From Acidobacteriota bacterium (GTDB lineage Bacteria > Acidobacteriota > Thermoanaerobaculia > Multivoradales > Multivoraceae), in assembly GCA_028877275.1 (NCBI GenBank), contig JAPPFP010000001.1:107945-171944 (forward strand): a stretch of 64,000 nucleotides of DNA. Reading direction: 5' to 3'. Under the pieces are notes generated by a model. The model did not search any database, was not told the origin of the DNA, and worked only from the letters and a program-made list of their open reading frames with translations. Shown here piece after piece: positions 43,372 to 52,445 of this stretch. Position numbers and translations under genes: made by a program. The stretch's first letter is position 1; every line of letters begins with the position of its first letter.

Positions 43372-46209
43372 ATGGCTCGACAACTCGCCCCGCGCGTCGC
43401 CGCCTTCTGTTGTCTTCCCGGCCTGCTCCTCACGGCAGACTCGCTCGCCGCACAGGCGATTCCGCCGCTCGGGGGCGACGACGTTGTCTCGGTGCGGGTC
43501 CGTTTCGGGGTCACCGACAACGAGCCGCGGTCCTGGAACGGCTCGGTCGAGGCCTTGGGCGGTGACGTCCTCGCGGTGCGGAACTGGAGCGTCCATCCGT
43601 CGGAGTCGGTCGACGGCGCAAGTTGGACGATGGCGACCAGACCGGGGATGAACTACCCGCGCCGGGTCTACCAGTGGGAGGACCCGAAGGGCACGGTGAC
43701 CTACCTCCACCACCCCGGCGTCGTCGTCGACGTGGCGGCCCGTTCGGGGACGCGGCTCGCCTTCTCGACGCCCCACGGCGACTTCGACCTGCGGCCGCGC
43801 GACCTTGGGGTCGGCGACGAGGTCGCCTTCCTCGACGGCGCCGTGCTGGCCGACCGGGTGGCGCCGGCCGAACCGCTGTCGTCGCCGGAGGTCGAGAACG
43901 ACTTCGCGACGATGACGAGCGGCGAGGACGGCGAGGTCTGGGCGGCGTGGACCGCCTACCGGGACAACGGCGTCTCCATCGTGGCAAGGCGTTTCGACGG
44001 CTCGGCCTGGCAGCCGGCGGTCCACGTCACCGACGAACCGGGCGACCGGCTGATGCCGAAGCTGGGGCGCGACGGCAGGGGACGCCTCTGGGCGGTCTGG
44101 TCCGAACAGGTTGACGGCAACTTCGATCTCTACGGCCGGCACCTGGAGGACGGTTCGTGGTCGGCAACCGAGCGCCTGACGTCCGCGCCCCAGGCGGACA
44201 TCGAGCACGAACTCGGCACGGACGCCGACGGCAACCTCTGGCTCGTCTGGCAGGGCTTCCGCAACGGCCGCTCAGACATCCTCGCCCGCCGATACGACGG
44301 CTCGCGCTGGTCGGCAGAGGAGACCGTCTCGACCTCGTCCGCCAACGACTGGACGCCGGCGGTCGCGGCCTGCGGCGACGGCTCCGTCCACGTCGCCTGG
44401 GACACGTACGACCAGGGCAACTACGACGTGCTGATGCGGCGCTTCGCGGGCGGCGCATGGGGGGATGTCGCGCCGGTCGCCGACACGCCGAAGTTCGAGG
44501 CTCACGTCTCGGTCGCCTGCGACCGCCGCAACCGGCTCTGGGCTGCCTGGAACGAAAGCGGCTTCCAGTGGGGCAAGGATTCGGGCTTCGAGATCTACAA
44601 GGAGGCCACGCGCCTCTACGAATGGCGCACCCTCGCCGTCGCGGTCTGGGACGGCGCCCGCTGGCAGGTGCCGGAAGCCGACGTGAACGAACTGCTCGAA
44701 CGAGAGCTCCCCGAGTACATCCCGGGATTCAACGACCTGCCGGTGCTCCAGGCCGACGGCGACGGCCGGATGTGGCTCTTCTTCCGCCACCGCACGATCC
44801 GGGCCCGCGACACGCCGGACTTCACGCCGGCCCACCGGGCCGCCTGGCAGATCTTCGGCGCCGCCTACGTAGGGGGCGAATGGACCCGGCCGCTCCATCT
44901 GCCGTTCAGCCGCGGCCGCCAGGACGTGCGCTGGGAGCTGGCCTCGGACGGCCGCGGCAACCTGTTCGCGGCCTGGCCGACGGACAGCCGCAATTCGGAG
45001 GAGTACCTGTTCGAGCACTCATCGATCAACGCGGCCAGGTTGCCCGGGTTGACCGGCGAGGCGACGCCGCCCCGGCTCGTCGACCCGGACGTGCGCGAGT
45101 ACCACACCTACCCGGTCCATCCCAACGAGGCCGAGGACGTCGCGCGCATCCGGGCGTACACGATCGAGTCGGAGGGCCGCACTTACCGCATCTACCGCGG
45201 GGACACCCACCGCCACACGGAGTTCTCGCACGACGGCCTGAACGACGGCTCACTGATGGAGGCCTACCGCTACGCCCTGGACGCCGCCGAACTCGACTTC
45301 CTCGGCGTCAGCGAACACAACAACCGGGGCGGGCAGGACATCGAGTACGTCAACTGGCTGCACCCCCAGATTGCCGACATCTTCCGGCTGCCGGGGAGCT
45401 TCGTGCCGGTCTACACCTACGAGCGCAGCATCAGCTACCCGGACGGTCACCGCAACATCCTCTCCCCCCGACGCGGCGTCCCGACTCTGGAGATCACCGA
45501 GGCCGAGCAACGGCACGAGGAGGGCGCGGCGCGGCTGTTCGCCTACCTCAGGGAGCACGACGCGATCTCGATCCCCCACACCTCGGCCACCGGCATGGGC
45601 ACCGACTGGCGCGACAACGACCCGGAGGTCGAACCGCTGGTCGAGATCTACCAGGGCGACCGCACCTCCGCCGAGTACGAGGGCGCTCCGCGCGCCGCGA
45701 CGGCGGAGAAACCGATCGGCCAGCAGGGTGGCTTCCAGCCCGCCGGCTTCGTCTGGAACGCCTGGGCGAAGGGCTACAAGCTCGGCGTGCAGGCCGCCTC
45801 GGATCACATCTCGACCCACATCTCCTACGCCGCCACGATCGCCGAGGACTTCACCACCGAAGGCCTCCTCGACGCGATGAAGCAGCGGCACTCCTACGCC
45901 GCGACGGACAACATCATCCTCGACTACCGGATGCGCGCGAACGGCCGCGAGTACCTGCAGGGCGACATCGCGGAGGTGTCGGGCAGGTTCGAGCTGATCG
46001 TCAAGGTGATCGGCACCGCCCGCATCGAACAGATCGACATCATCCGCGACCAGACTTTCCTCTACAACCGCCAGAACCTCGACCAGGAGGTCGACCTGAC
46101 CTTCGTCGACAGCGACGTCGAGCCCGGCGAGCACTACTACTATGTGCGGGTGATCCAGAAGAACAGGGAGATCGCCTGGTCGTCGCCGATCTGGGTGACG
46201 GTCGAGTAA
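43372..46209 (+). CDS. Secreted long-type DUF3604 protein
   Basis: The 945-residue exported protein has a GGAGGAG ribosome site and a signal peptide ending LAAQA. The N-terminal half has beta-propeller-like repeats (WAAWTAYRDNGVSIVARRFDG, LWLVWQGFRNGRSDILARRYDG). The C-terminal DUF3604 domain has YRGDTHRHTEFSHDG, VSEHNNRGG, SIPHTSATGMGTDWRDNDPE and AASDHISTHISYA, and ends AWSSPIWVTVE. It is the close paralogue of 12741-15803 and shows the natural end of that type. Only 3 bp separate it from the NiCoT-like gene, so it leads the long operon. Confidence 0.88.
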   Translation: MARQLAPRVAAFCCLPGLLLTADSLAAQAIPPLGGDDVVSVRVRFGVTDNEPRSWNGSVEALGGDVLAVRNWSVHPSESVDGASWTMATRPGMNYPRRVYQWEDPKGTVTYLHHPGVVVDVAARSGTRLAFSTPHGDFDLRPRDLGVGDEVAFLDGAVLADRVAPAEPLSSPEVENDFATMTSGEDGEVWAAWTAYRDNGVSIVARRFDGSAWQPAVHVTDEPGDRLMPKLGRDGRGRLWAVWSEQVDGNFDLYGRHLEDGSWSATERLTSAPQADIEHELGTDADGNLWLVWQGFRNGRSDILARRYDGSRWSAEETVSTSSANDWTPAVAACGDGSVHVAWDTYDQGNYDVLMRRFAGGAWGDVAPVADTPKFEAHVSVACDRRNRLWAAWNESGFQWGKDSGFEIYKEATRLYEWRTLAVAVWDGARWQVPEADVNELLERELPEYIPGFNDLPVLQADGDGRMWLFFRHRTIRARDTPDFTPAHRAAWQIFGAAYVGGEWTRPLHLPFSRGRQDVRWELASDGRGNLFAAWPTDSRNSEEYLFEHSSINAARLPGLTGEATPPRLVDPDVREYHTYPVHPNEAEDVARIRAYTIESEGRTYRIYRGDTHRHTEFSHDGLNDGSLMEAYRYALDAAELDFLGVSEHNNRGGQDIEYVNWLHPQIADIFRLPGSFVPVYTYERSISYPDGHRNILSPRRGVPTLEITEAEQRHEEGAARLFAYLREHDAISIPHTSATGMGTDWRDNDPEVEPLVEIYQGDRTSAEYEGAPRAATAEKPIGQQGGFQPAGFVWNAWAKGYKLGVQAASDHISTHISYAATIAEDFTTEGLLDAMKQRHSYAATDNIILDYRMRANGREYLQGDIAEVSGRFELIVKVIGTARIEQIDIIRDQTFLYNRQNLDQEVDLTFVDSDVEPGEHYYYVRVIQKNREIAWSSPIWVTVE

Positions 46210-46212
46210 CGG

Positions 46213-46968
46213 ATGGACGCAGTCTGGGTCCTGGTCTCGGCCGCGGTCGGCATCGGCTTCGTCCACACGCTGATCGGCATCGACCACACGCTGCCGTTCG
46301 TCGTCCTCGGCAAGGCCCGCGGATGGTCGCTGCGGCGGACGCTCTGGGTCACCGGACTGTGCGGCGGCGGGCACGTGGCCTCGTCGGTCCTGCTCGGCGG
46401 CGCCGGCATCGGGCTGGCGATCTTCGCCACCGGTCTCGATCTCCAGGAAGGGCACCACTGGATGGAGGGCCGCGTCGGCGTCTTCGAGTCGATCGAGGCG
46501 GTCCGCGGCGACTTGGCGGCATGGGCGTTGGTCGCGTTCGGCCTGACCTACGCCGGCTGGTCGCTGGCCCGCCGGCGCAGGCAGCAGCGCCATGTGCACG
46601 AGCACGCCGGCGGCATCGTCCATTCGCACGACCATCCGGCGGCCGCCAGCCATCGCCACGCGCCCGGCGAGACCGTCGGCATTGCCGGTCTCACCGCCTG
46701 GAGCCTGTTCGTCATCTTCGTTCTCGGGCCCTGCGAGCCGCTGATTCCGATCCTCATGGTGCCGGCCTTCCAGGTCGGCCTGTGGGCGGTGGTTCCGGTA
46801 ACGCTGGCGTTCGCCGTGACGACGATCGCAACGATGGCTGCCGTGGTGGCGCTCGCCTACCGGGGCCTCGACTTCGTGCGATTCCCCCGGCTGCGGGCGC
46901 ACGTTCACACGCTGAGCGGCCTCGCGATCGCCAGCTCGGGCCTGGCCATCATGCTGTTCGCGGTGTGA
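46213..46968 (+). CDS. NiCoT/UreH-like membrane transporter with histidine-rich loop
   Basis: A 251-residue protein with six or so helices. The first carries GFVHTLIGIDHTLPFVVLGKARG, similar to the His...DH nickel/cobalt signature of NiCoT and UreH/RcnA-type proteins, though the spacing (HxxxxxDH) differs by one. A cytoplasmic or periplasmic loop (about residues 128-156) contains ten histidines interspersed with Ala/Gly/Asp, a likely metal chelator. FVLGPCEPLIPILM in a later helix is typical of the UreH/TauE-like branch. It is placed 3 bp after DUF3604 and 16 bp before the ATPase-HflK gene. The metal could be Ni, Co or Zn. Confidence 0.75.
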   Translation: MDAVWVLVSAAVGIGFVHTLIGIDHTLPFVVLGKARGWSLRRTLWVTGLCGGGHVASSVLLGGAGIGLAIFATGLDLQEGHHWMEGRVGVFESIEAVRGDLAAWALVAFGLTYAGWSLARRRRQQRHVHEHAGGIVHSHDHPAAASHRHAPGETVGIAGLTAWSLFVIFVLGPCEPLIPILMVPAFQVGLWAVVPVTLAFAVTTIATMAAVVALAYRGLDFVRFPRLRAHVHTLSGLAIASSGLAIMLFAV

Positions 46969-46984
46969 GGGCCGCACCCTCCTG

Positions 46985-49900
46985 ATGGGCGCCCACTTCA
47001 ACGACGACGGGCACGGCCACTCGCACAGCCACGGACTGCTGCAGCGGATCGGCTACATCGCGCTGTGCGTCGCGGTCGGCGTCCTGCTCCTGCTCTACCT
47101 CCTCGGCGTCGTCCGCACCGTCGCCGGCATCGACCTCGCGCTCATCCTCACCCTGGTCGCCGGCTATCCGCTGATCCGCCACGCGATCCTGGACCTGCTC
47201 CAGGGCCACTTCTCGTCGCACCTGACGATCGCCATCGCGGCGGGCGCCGCGGTCTGGATCGGCGAGTACTTCGCCGCCGCCGAGGTCATGTTCATCATGC
47301 TGATCGGCGAGGGCATCGAGCACTGGACGGTCGACCGCGCCAAGGGGGCGATCGCCGGCTTCGTCGCCAGCCAGCCCGAGCAGGCGCGGGTGCTCCGCGA
47401 CGGCGGCGAGGAACTCGTGGCGCTCGGCGAGGTCGAAATCGGGGACCTGGTGCGGGTGCTAGCGGGCGAGCGCGTGCCGGTGGACGGAATGATCGAGCGC
47501 GGCGAGTCGTCCGTCGACCAGAGCAGCGTGACCGGCGAACCGCTGCCGGCCCAGCTCGGCGTCGGCGACGCGGTGTGGAGCGGCAGCCTGAACGAGTACG
47601 GCGTCCTCGACATCCGCTCCGAGCGGACCGGCAGCGACACGACCGTCGCCCGGATCGCGAGCCTGATCGAGGACGCGCAGAGCCGACGCGCCCGGGTCGT
47701 GCGCACGGCCGACAAGCTGGCCCGCTACTTCCTGCCCGCGGTGCTGGTCGCCGCCGGCGCCATCTACCTCTTCACCGGCGAGATGATGCGCACGGTGGCG
47801 GCGCTGATCGTCGCCTGCCCGTGCGCCCTGGTGCTGGCGACCCCGGCAGCCATGGCCTCGGCGATCGCGCGGCTGGCGCGCGAAGGCGCGCTGGTCAAGG
47901 GCGGCGACGTGATCGAGTCGCTGTCCCGCATCGACGCCTGCGTGCTGGACAAGACCGGCACGCTGACCTGCGGGCGCCCCGCTCTGACCGCGATCGCGCC
48001 AGTCGGCGGCGCGACCGAGAATCGTCTGCTCCGACTCGCGGCAAGCGCTGAGTTGACCTCGGAGCACCTGCTCGGGCGGGCGCTGGTTACCGAGGCCCGC
48101 GAGCGGCAACTCGAACTCTCGGAGCCTGAGAACTTCAGGCTCCATCCCGGCCGCGGCGTGACGGCAATTGTCGACGGTCACGAGATCGCCGTCGGCAACC
48201 AGGCGCTGCTAGCGGAGGTCGTCGGCGAGGACGGGATCGACGCCGTGGCCGAGAGCCTCGTACCGGCGCCGGGCAGCGGCGAGACGCGGCTGGCCGTCGC
48301 TGTCAACGGCGCACTGGCAGGCGCGCTCGCCCTCGCCGACCCGCTCCGGGATGAAGCAACCGATGCCGTCGCCGACCTGCGCCAGACCGGCGTCGATCCG
48401 ATCGTCATGCTGACCGGCGACGCCGCGGGAACGGCGCGCACCATCGGCCGCCGGGCCGGCATCGATCAGGTCCAGGCGGAACTGTTACCCGAAGACAAGG
48501 TACGCCGGCTCGGCGAGCTCTCCCGCGGCGACCGCAACGTCCTCATGGTCGGCGACGGCATCAACGACGCCCCGTCGCTCGCCGCCGCGTCCGTCGGTGT
48601 CGCGATCGGCCACGGCGCGGCCGACCTCTCGGCGGAGGCGGCCCAGGTCGTCCTGCTTCCGGATCGACTCGACTACCTGGCGCCCCTGCTGCGCTACGCC
48701 CGCCGGGTGGTCGCGCGCATCCGCAGCAGCATCCTGATCTTCGCCTTCGGCATCAACTTCGTCGCCGTCGGCTTCGCCGCGTTCGGCTGGCTGCCCCCGG
48801 CCGGGGCGGCGATCGTCCACCAGGCCGCGTCGCTGCTCGTCATCCTGAACTGCGTCCGGCTGCTCTACGAAGGGCGAGCGGTGGCCGCGCGCGAAGAACG
48901 GGGCCTTGGCCGCTTCCGGATTCTCGCCGCTCCCGTCGGCGGGCTGGTCGCCGGCTGGAGGGCGTGGAACGCCGGCCGCCGCGCGACGGTTCATCGCCTC
49001 GAACACGCGCTCCAGGACAGTCCGGCCCGCATCCGGTCGGCGGCGCCCCGGCTCGTGCGCGCGGCGCCGTTCGCGCTCGCCGCTGTCTGGGCGGCGAGCG
49101 GCCTGCGCATGATCGATCCCCAGGAAGTCGGACTCGTGCAGCGCTTCGGCCAGCACGTCGGCGACGAACTCGGCCCGGGCCTGCACCTGCGCTGGCCGTG
49201 GCCCGTCGATCGGGTGATTCGGGTCGAACCGGACCGCTTGCGGATGGCGGCGGTCGGCTCGCCGCGAGGAGCCACTCTCAGCGACACCGCCGGCGAGGCC
49301 GCCGCGGCGGCGAGCTACGAGTGGAACGTGCGTCACGCCGGCTTCGACGAGACGCCGCCACTCGAACGCCTGATGCTGACCGGCGACGAGAACCTGGTCG
49401 AGGTCGCGGCCCGCATCCACTACCGTGTCGCCGACGCCGCGGCCTTCGCCTTCGCCACGGATGATCCGGCGCTCCTGGTCCGGACGAGCGCCGAGCGGTC
49501 GCTCCGCACGGTGCTTGCCGGCCACTCGCTCGACGACGTGCTGACCGGCAAACGCGACGGCATCGAGAAGGCCTGGCGCGCGCATCTCGCGGCGCTGCTC
49601 GAGAGCCTCGGCGCCGGCGTCGAGGTCGTGAGCGCGACCGTGCAGGACGCCCACCCGCCGCTCGACGTCGTCGACGCCTTCCGCGACGCGGCGAGCGCGC
49701 TTGAGGAGCGGGAGACCCTGATCGACGAGGCCGAGGGCTACGCGCTCGAGCGCCTGCCGATTGCCCGCGGCGAAGCCCGCCGGCAACTCCTCGAAGCCGA
49801 GGCGTACCAGAACCGGCGCGTCGAGGCCGGCCGCGGCGAGAGCGAACGCTTCGCACTGCGCGCCGGAGCGTACCGGCGCGCGAACGACCTGCACCGGTTC

Positions 49901-50068
49901 CGGCTCCAGCTTCAGACAATTGAAGGCTCGCTTGCCGGCAAACCGAAACTGATCACCGACGCGACCGGCGGCCGCAAGCGCTTCGTCTTCGTCGACGAAA
50001 CGCCGGACCGCCTTCTCGATGTCTTCGTTCCTCCACCGGGTCCGGCCCAGAACGAGGTAGACCAATGA
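46985..50068 (+). CDS. P1B-type metal ATPase fused to HflK-like SPFH domain
   Basis: A 1027-residue protein. Residues 1-20 are His-rich. Then a heavy-metal ATPase follows: TGEP at 183-186 (actuator), CPC at 278-280 in the transport helix, phosphorylated Asp322 in DKTGT, SEHL at 359-362 where SEHP is usual, and GDGINDAP at 523-530, with the last helices to ~625. No CxxC metal-binding domain is present. After a basic linker and one more helix (~691-706), residues ~709-1010 are an HflK-type SPFH domain (VGLVQRFGQHVGDELGPGLHLRWPWP, LTGDENLVEVAARIHYRV, EAYQNRRVEAGRGESERF). The reading frame is continuous. ATGA overlap with hflC follows. Confidence 0.9.
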   Translation: MGAHFNDDGHGHSHSHGLLQRIGYIALCVAVGVLLLLYLLGVVRTVAGIDLALILTLVAGYPLIRHAILDLLQGHFSSHLTIAIAAGAAVWIGEYFAAAEVMFIMLIGEGIEHWTVDRAKGAIAGFVASQPEQARVLRDGGEELVALGEVEIGDLVRVLAGERVPVDGMIERGESSVDQSSVTGEPLPAQLGVGDAVWSGSLNEYGVLDIRSERTGSDTTVARIASLIEDAQSRRARVVRTADKLARYFLPAVLVAAGAIYLFTGEMMRTVAALIVACPCALVLATPAAMASAIARLAREGALVKGGDVIESLSRIDACVLDKTGTLTCGRPALTAIAPVGGATENRLLRLAASAELTSEHLLGRALVTEARERQLELSEPENFRLHPGRGVTAIVDGHEIAVGNQALLAEVVGEDGIDAVAESLVPAPGSGETRLAVAVNGALAGALALADPLRDEATDAVADLRQTGVDPIVMLTGDAAGTARTIGRRAGIDQVQAELLPEDKVRRLGELSRGDRNVLMVGDGINDAPSLAAASVGVAIGHGAADLSAEAAQVVLLPDRLDYLAPLLRYARRVVARIRSSILIFAFGINFVAVGFAAFGWLPPAGAAIVHQAASLLVILNCVRLLYEGRAVAAREERGLGRFRILAAPVGGLVAGWRAWNAGRRATVHRLEHALQDSPARIRSAAPRLVRAAPFALAAVWAASGLRMIDPQEVGLVQRFGQHVGDELGPGLHLRWPWPVDRVIRVEPDRLRMAAVGSPRGATLSDTAGEAAAAASYEWNVRHAGFDETPPLERLMLTGDENLVEVAARIHYRVADAAAFAFATDDPALLVRTSAERSLRTVLAGHSLDDVLTGKRDGIEKAWRAHLAALLESLGAGVEVVSATVQDAHPPLDVVDAFRDAASALEERETLIDEAEGYALERLPIARGEARRQLLEAEAYQNRRVEAGRGESERFALRAGAYRRANDLHRFRLQLQTIEGSLAGKPKLITDATGGRKRFVFVDETPDRLLDVFVPPPGPAQNEVDQ

Positions 50069-51021
50069 CCGATCACGACCATCATCAACACCACGACCAC
50101 CACGGTCACAACCACGACGGCGGCGACGGGCACGAGCATTTGCCGCGCCGGCGCGCGTCCTGGTGGCGCGCCGGCCTCGCCTTGCTGGCGATCGTCGCAC
50201 TGGCCCGGTCCGTCTTCGTCGTGCCGGAGACCGAGAGCGCGATCGTCACCCGCTTCGGCAAGCCGGTCCGGACGATCGAGGAACCGGGCCTCAAGCTGAA
50301 GTGGCCGATCGACCGGCGGCTCCGCTTCGACAACCGGGTGCTGCTCTACGATCCGGCGCCGGCCGAGTTCCTGACCCAGGACAAGAAGAACCTCGTCGTC
50401 GACACGGCGGTCGTCTGGCGGATCGCCGACCCGGCGCGGTTCCTGGAGACGATCGGCGATCGCTCTGGCGCCGAGATGCGGCTGCACGACGTGGTCTGGG
50501 CCGGCCTGGCGGCCGCGCTCGGCCGCACGGAACTCTCGCAACTCGTGTCGACCGAGCCGAAGAAACTGCGGATCGAGAAGGTCTCGGCCGAGGTCCGCGA
50601 ATCCGCGGTCGCCGTCTCCCTCCCCCAGCTCGGGGTCGAGATCCTCGAAGTCCAGCTCACCCGCCTGAGTTTCCCGGAGCAGAACCTCGAGTCCGTCTTC
50701 GCCCGCATGCGGGCGGAGCGCGAACGGATCGCCAAGGAGTACCGGGCCCAGGGCGAGGAACAGGCGATGATCATCCGCGCCGAAGCCGACCGGGACCGGG
50801 AATTGATCCTGGCGGACGCCTACCGCGAGGCCGAGATCCTCCGCGGCCAGGGCGATGCCGAGGCGGCCGGCATCTACGGCGACGCCTACCGGCAGGACCC
50901 GTCGCTCTACCGCTTCCTGCGCACCCTGGAGTCCTACGAGTCGATCCTCGACGACCAGACGACCGTCATCCTGTCGGCGGACTCCGAGCTCTTCTCCCTG
51001 CTGGGCGGAGGCTCCGAATGA
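50065..51021 (+). CDS. hflC: HflC-like SPFH protein with histidine-rich N-terminus
   Basis: The 318-residue protein's first 25 residues contain 12 His, alternating with Asp/Gly/Asn. One helix (WWRAGLALLAIVALARSVFVV) is followed by the SPFH/band-7 domain: VPETESAIVTRFGKPVRTIEEPGLKLKWPID, TQDKKNLVVDTAVVWRIADP, and a long coiled coil (RMRAERERIAKEYRAQGEEQAMIIRAEADRD). It ends like HflC (FLRTLESYESIL). Classical HflC-HflK surrounds FtsH; no ftsH is nearby. The ATG overlaps the fusion gene stop and its own stop overlaps the next ATG. Confidence 0.88.
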   Translation: MTDHDHHQHHDHHGHNHDGGDGHEHLPRRRASWWRAGLALLAIVALARSVFVVPETESAIVTRFGKPVRTIEEPGLKLKWPIDRRLRFDNRVLLYDPAPAEFLTQDKKNLVVDTAVVWRIADPARFLETIGDRSGAEMRLHDVVWAGLAAALGRTELSQLVSTEPKKLRIEKVSAEVRESAVAVSLPQLGVEILEVQLTRLSFPEQNLESVFARMRAERERIAKEYRAQGEEQAMIIRAEADRDRELILADAYREAEILRGQGDAEAAGIYGDAYRQDPSLYRFLRTLESYESILDDQTTVILSADSELFSLLGGGSE

Positions 51022-51950
51022 GACGTCGCGCCATCCCGGCCGCGGCGCTGACGCTGGCGCTCATGTGGCTGGCCTGGGGGGTCTACTTCGTCGCTCCGGA
51101 CGAGGAGGCCGTGACCCGCGTCCTGGGCAAGGCGCGCCCGACCGCGGCGGGGCCCGGCCTGCACTGGAACTGGCCGCGGCCCGTCGGCCGGGTGGACAAG
51201 CTGAAGGTGCGCGAAGCCAAGCGGCTCACGCTCGGCTTCGCCGCGGCAGACCGGGTGCTCGGCGGCGACGCGACGCCCGCCGAGGCGCGCTGGCTGACCG
51301 GCGACCGCAACGTCGTCCATGTGCGACTCGTCGTCCTGTACGCGATCCACGATCCGCTCGCCTACTCGCTGCGCTTCGCGGACACAGACTCGCTGCTCGA
51401 GACCAGCGGGCGCAGCGCGCTGCTCCAGGTGGTCGCAGGCATGGGTGTCGACGAGCTGCTGACCACCGGCAAGGTGGCGGTGCAGCAAAGCGTCCAGGCC
51501 GCTTCGCAGGAGCTGTTCGATCGTTTCGGGACCGGCGTCACCGTCCTCTCCGCGAGTCTCGAGGGCGTCAGCCCGCCGAGTCTTGTCCGGGAGGCCTTCA
51601 ACGACGTCGCCAGCGCGCGCGAAGACCGCGACCGCCTGATCCGCGAGGCGGAGAGCTACCGCAACGAAGTCGTCCCGGTGGCGCGCGGCGAGGCGCGCAC
51701 TCTCACAGCCGAAGCCGAGAGCTTCCGGACCGCCGAAGTCGAGCGGGCGACCGGTGAAGCGGACCGGTTCCGCTCGATCGCGAACGCCGACCAGGGTGCG
51801 CGCGCCGAGATCCGCACGCGCACCTATCTGGAGACGATGGAGCGGGTCCTGCCCCGGATGCGGAAGACGATCCTCGAGCCCGGCCAGAGCACGATCGACA
51901 TCGACTTCCTGCGTCGCGAGTTGACAACCGGGTCGAACGGCCAACCGTGA
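51018..51950 (+). CDS. hflK: HflK-like SPFH protein (second copy)
   Basis: The 310-residue protein starts at the ATG overlapping the hflC stop. One N-terminal helix (RRRAIPAAALTLALMWLAWGVYFV) precedes the SPFH domain: VAPDEEAVTRVLGKARPTAAGPGLHWNWPRPVG, WLTGDRNVVHVRLVVLYAIHDP, and a stalk (ESYRNEVVPVARGEARTLTAEAESFRTAEVERATGEADRF) ending TYLETMERVLPRMRKTIL, as in HflK. With the fused domain this makes two HflK-type and one HflC-type SPFH units in one operon. Its stop overlaps the next GTG (GTGA). Confidence 0.85.
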   Translation: MRRRAIPAAALTLALMWLAWGVYFVAPDEEAVTRVLGKARPTAAGPGLHWNWPRPVGRVDKLKVREAKRLTLGFAAADRVLGGDATPAEARWLTGDRNVVHVRLVVLYAIHDPLAYSLRFADTDSLLETSGRSALLQVVAGMGVDELLTTGKVAVQQSVQAASQELFDRFGTGVTVLSASLEGVSPPSLVREAFNDVASAREDRDRLIREAESYRNEVVPVARGEARTLTAEAESFRTAEVERATGEADRFRSIANADQGARAEIRTRTYLETMERVLPRMRKTILEPGQSTIDIDFLRRELTTGSNGQP

Positions 51951-52426
51951 GGTTGAGCCGCAACCTCGGCGCAACGGCGCTGACCGTCGCGGTGCTCGCG
52001 GCCGGCCTTGCCGTGGCGCTGCGCGACCGCCTGCCGGAGCGCGGCACGGATGCGGGCGATCCCAGCGACGTCTTCTGGGAAATGGTCGACGTCAGCCGCG
52101 AGGGCTCAACGGACGCCTATCTCGATCTCTTTGCCGGCGAGGTGCGCGAGCAACTGGAGACGGTACGCGACGAGATGGGCGAGGCCGCGTTCCAGCAGTA
52201 CCTCCGCCAGCGGATCGCCGGCCTCAAGGGGGTCGCCGTGACCGGCAGGGAAGATCTGGGCGACACGGTGCGCCTCGAGGTCGAGTACGTTCGGGAAGCG
52301 AGCTACGAGACGCAGTCTCTGGAGCTTCGGGCGACTCGCGGACGCTGGCGCATCGTTGCCCTCGGCCCGACGCACGAGCGCGAACCGCCGGTTCCCTACG
52401 GCACGCCGGTCGGCCCTGCAGAGTGA
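51947..52426 (+). CDS. Membrane-anchored small protein, possibly NTF2-like
   Basis: The 159-residue protein starts at GTG 51947, overlapping the hflK stop. An N-terminal hydrophobic stretch (GATALTVAVLAAGLAVAL) could be an anchor or uncleaved signal. The outer part, SREGSTDAYLDLFAGEVREQL followed by strands VRLEVEYVREASYETQSLELRATRGRWRIVALGP, has the helix-then-strands layout of NTF2/DUF4878-like domains. No catalytic residue is evident. By position it is the last member of the ATPase-SPFH unit. Confidence 0.65.
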   Translation: MRLSRNLGATALTVAVLAAGLAVALRDRLPERGTDAGDPSDVFWEMVDVSREGSTDAYLDLFAGEVREQLETVRDEMGEAAFQQYLRQRIAGLKGVAVTGREDLGDTVRLEVEYVREASYETQSLELRATRGRWRIVALGPTHEREPPVPYGTPVGPAE

Positions 52427-52445
52427 GGGCAGGAGGAAGAACACG

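Noticed and set aside
50065..51950. Classical hflKC-ftsH locus
   Set aside because: No ftsH, hflX or miaA nearby, the order starts with an ATPase-HflK fusion, and HflC has an unusual His-rich N-terminus.
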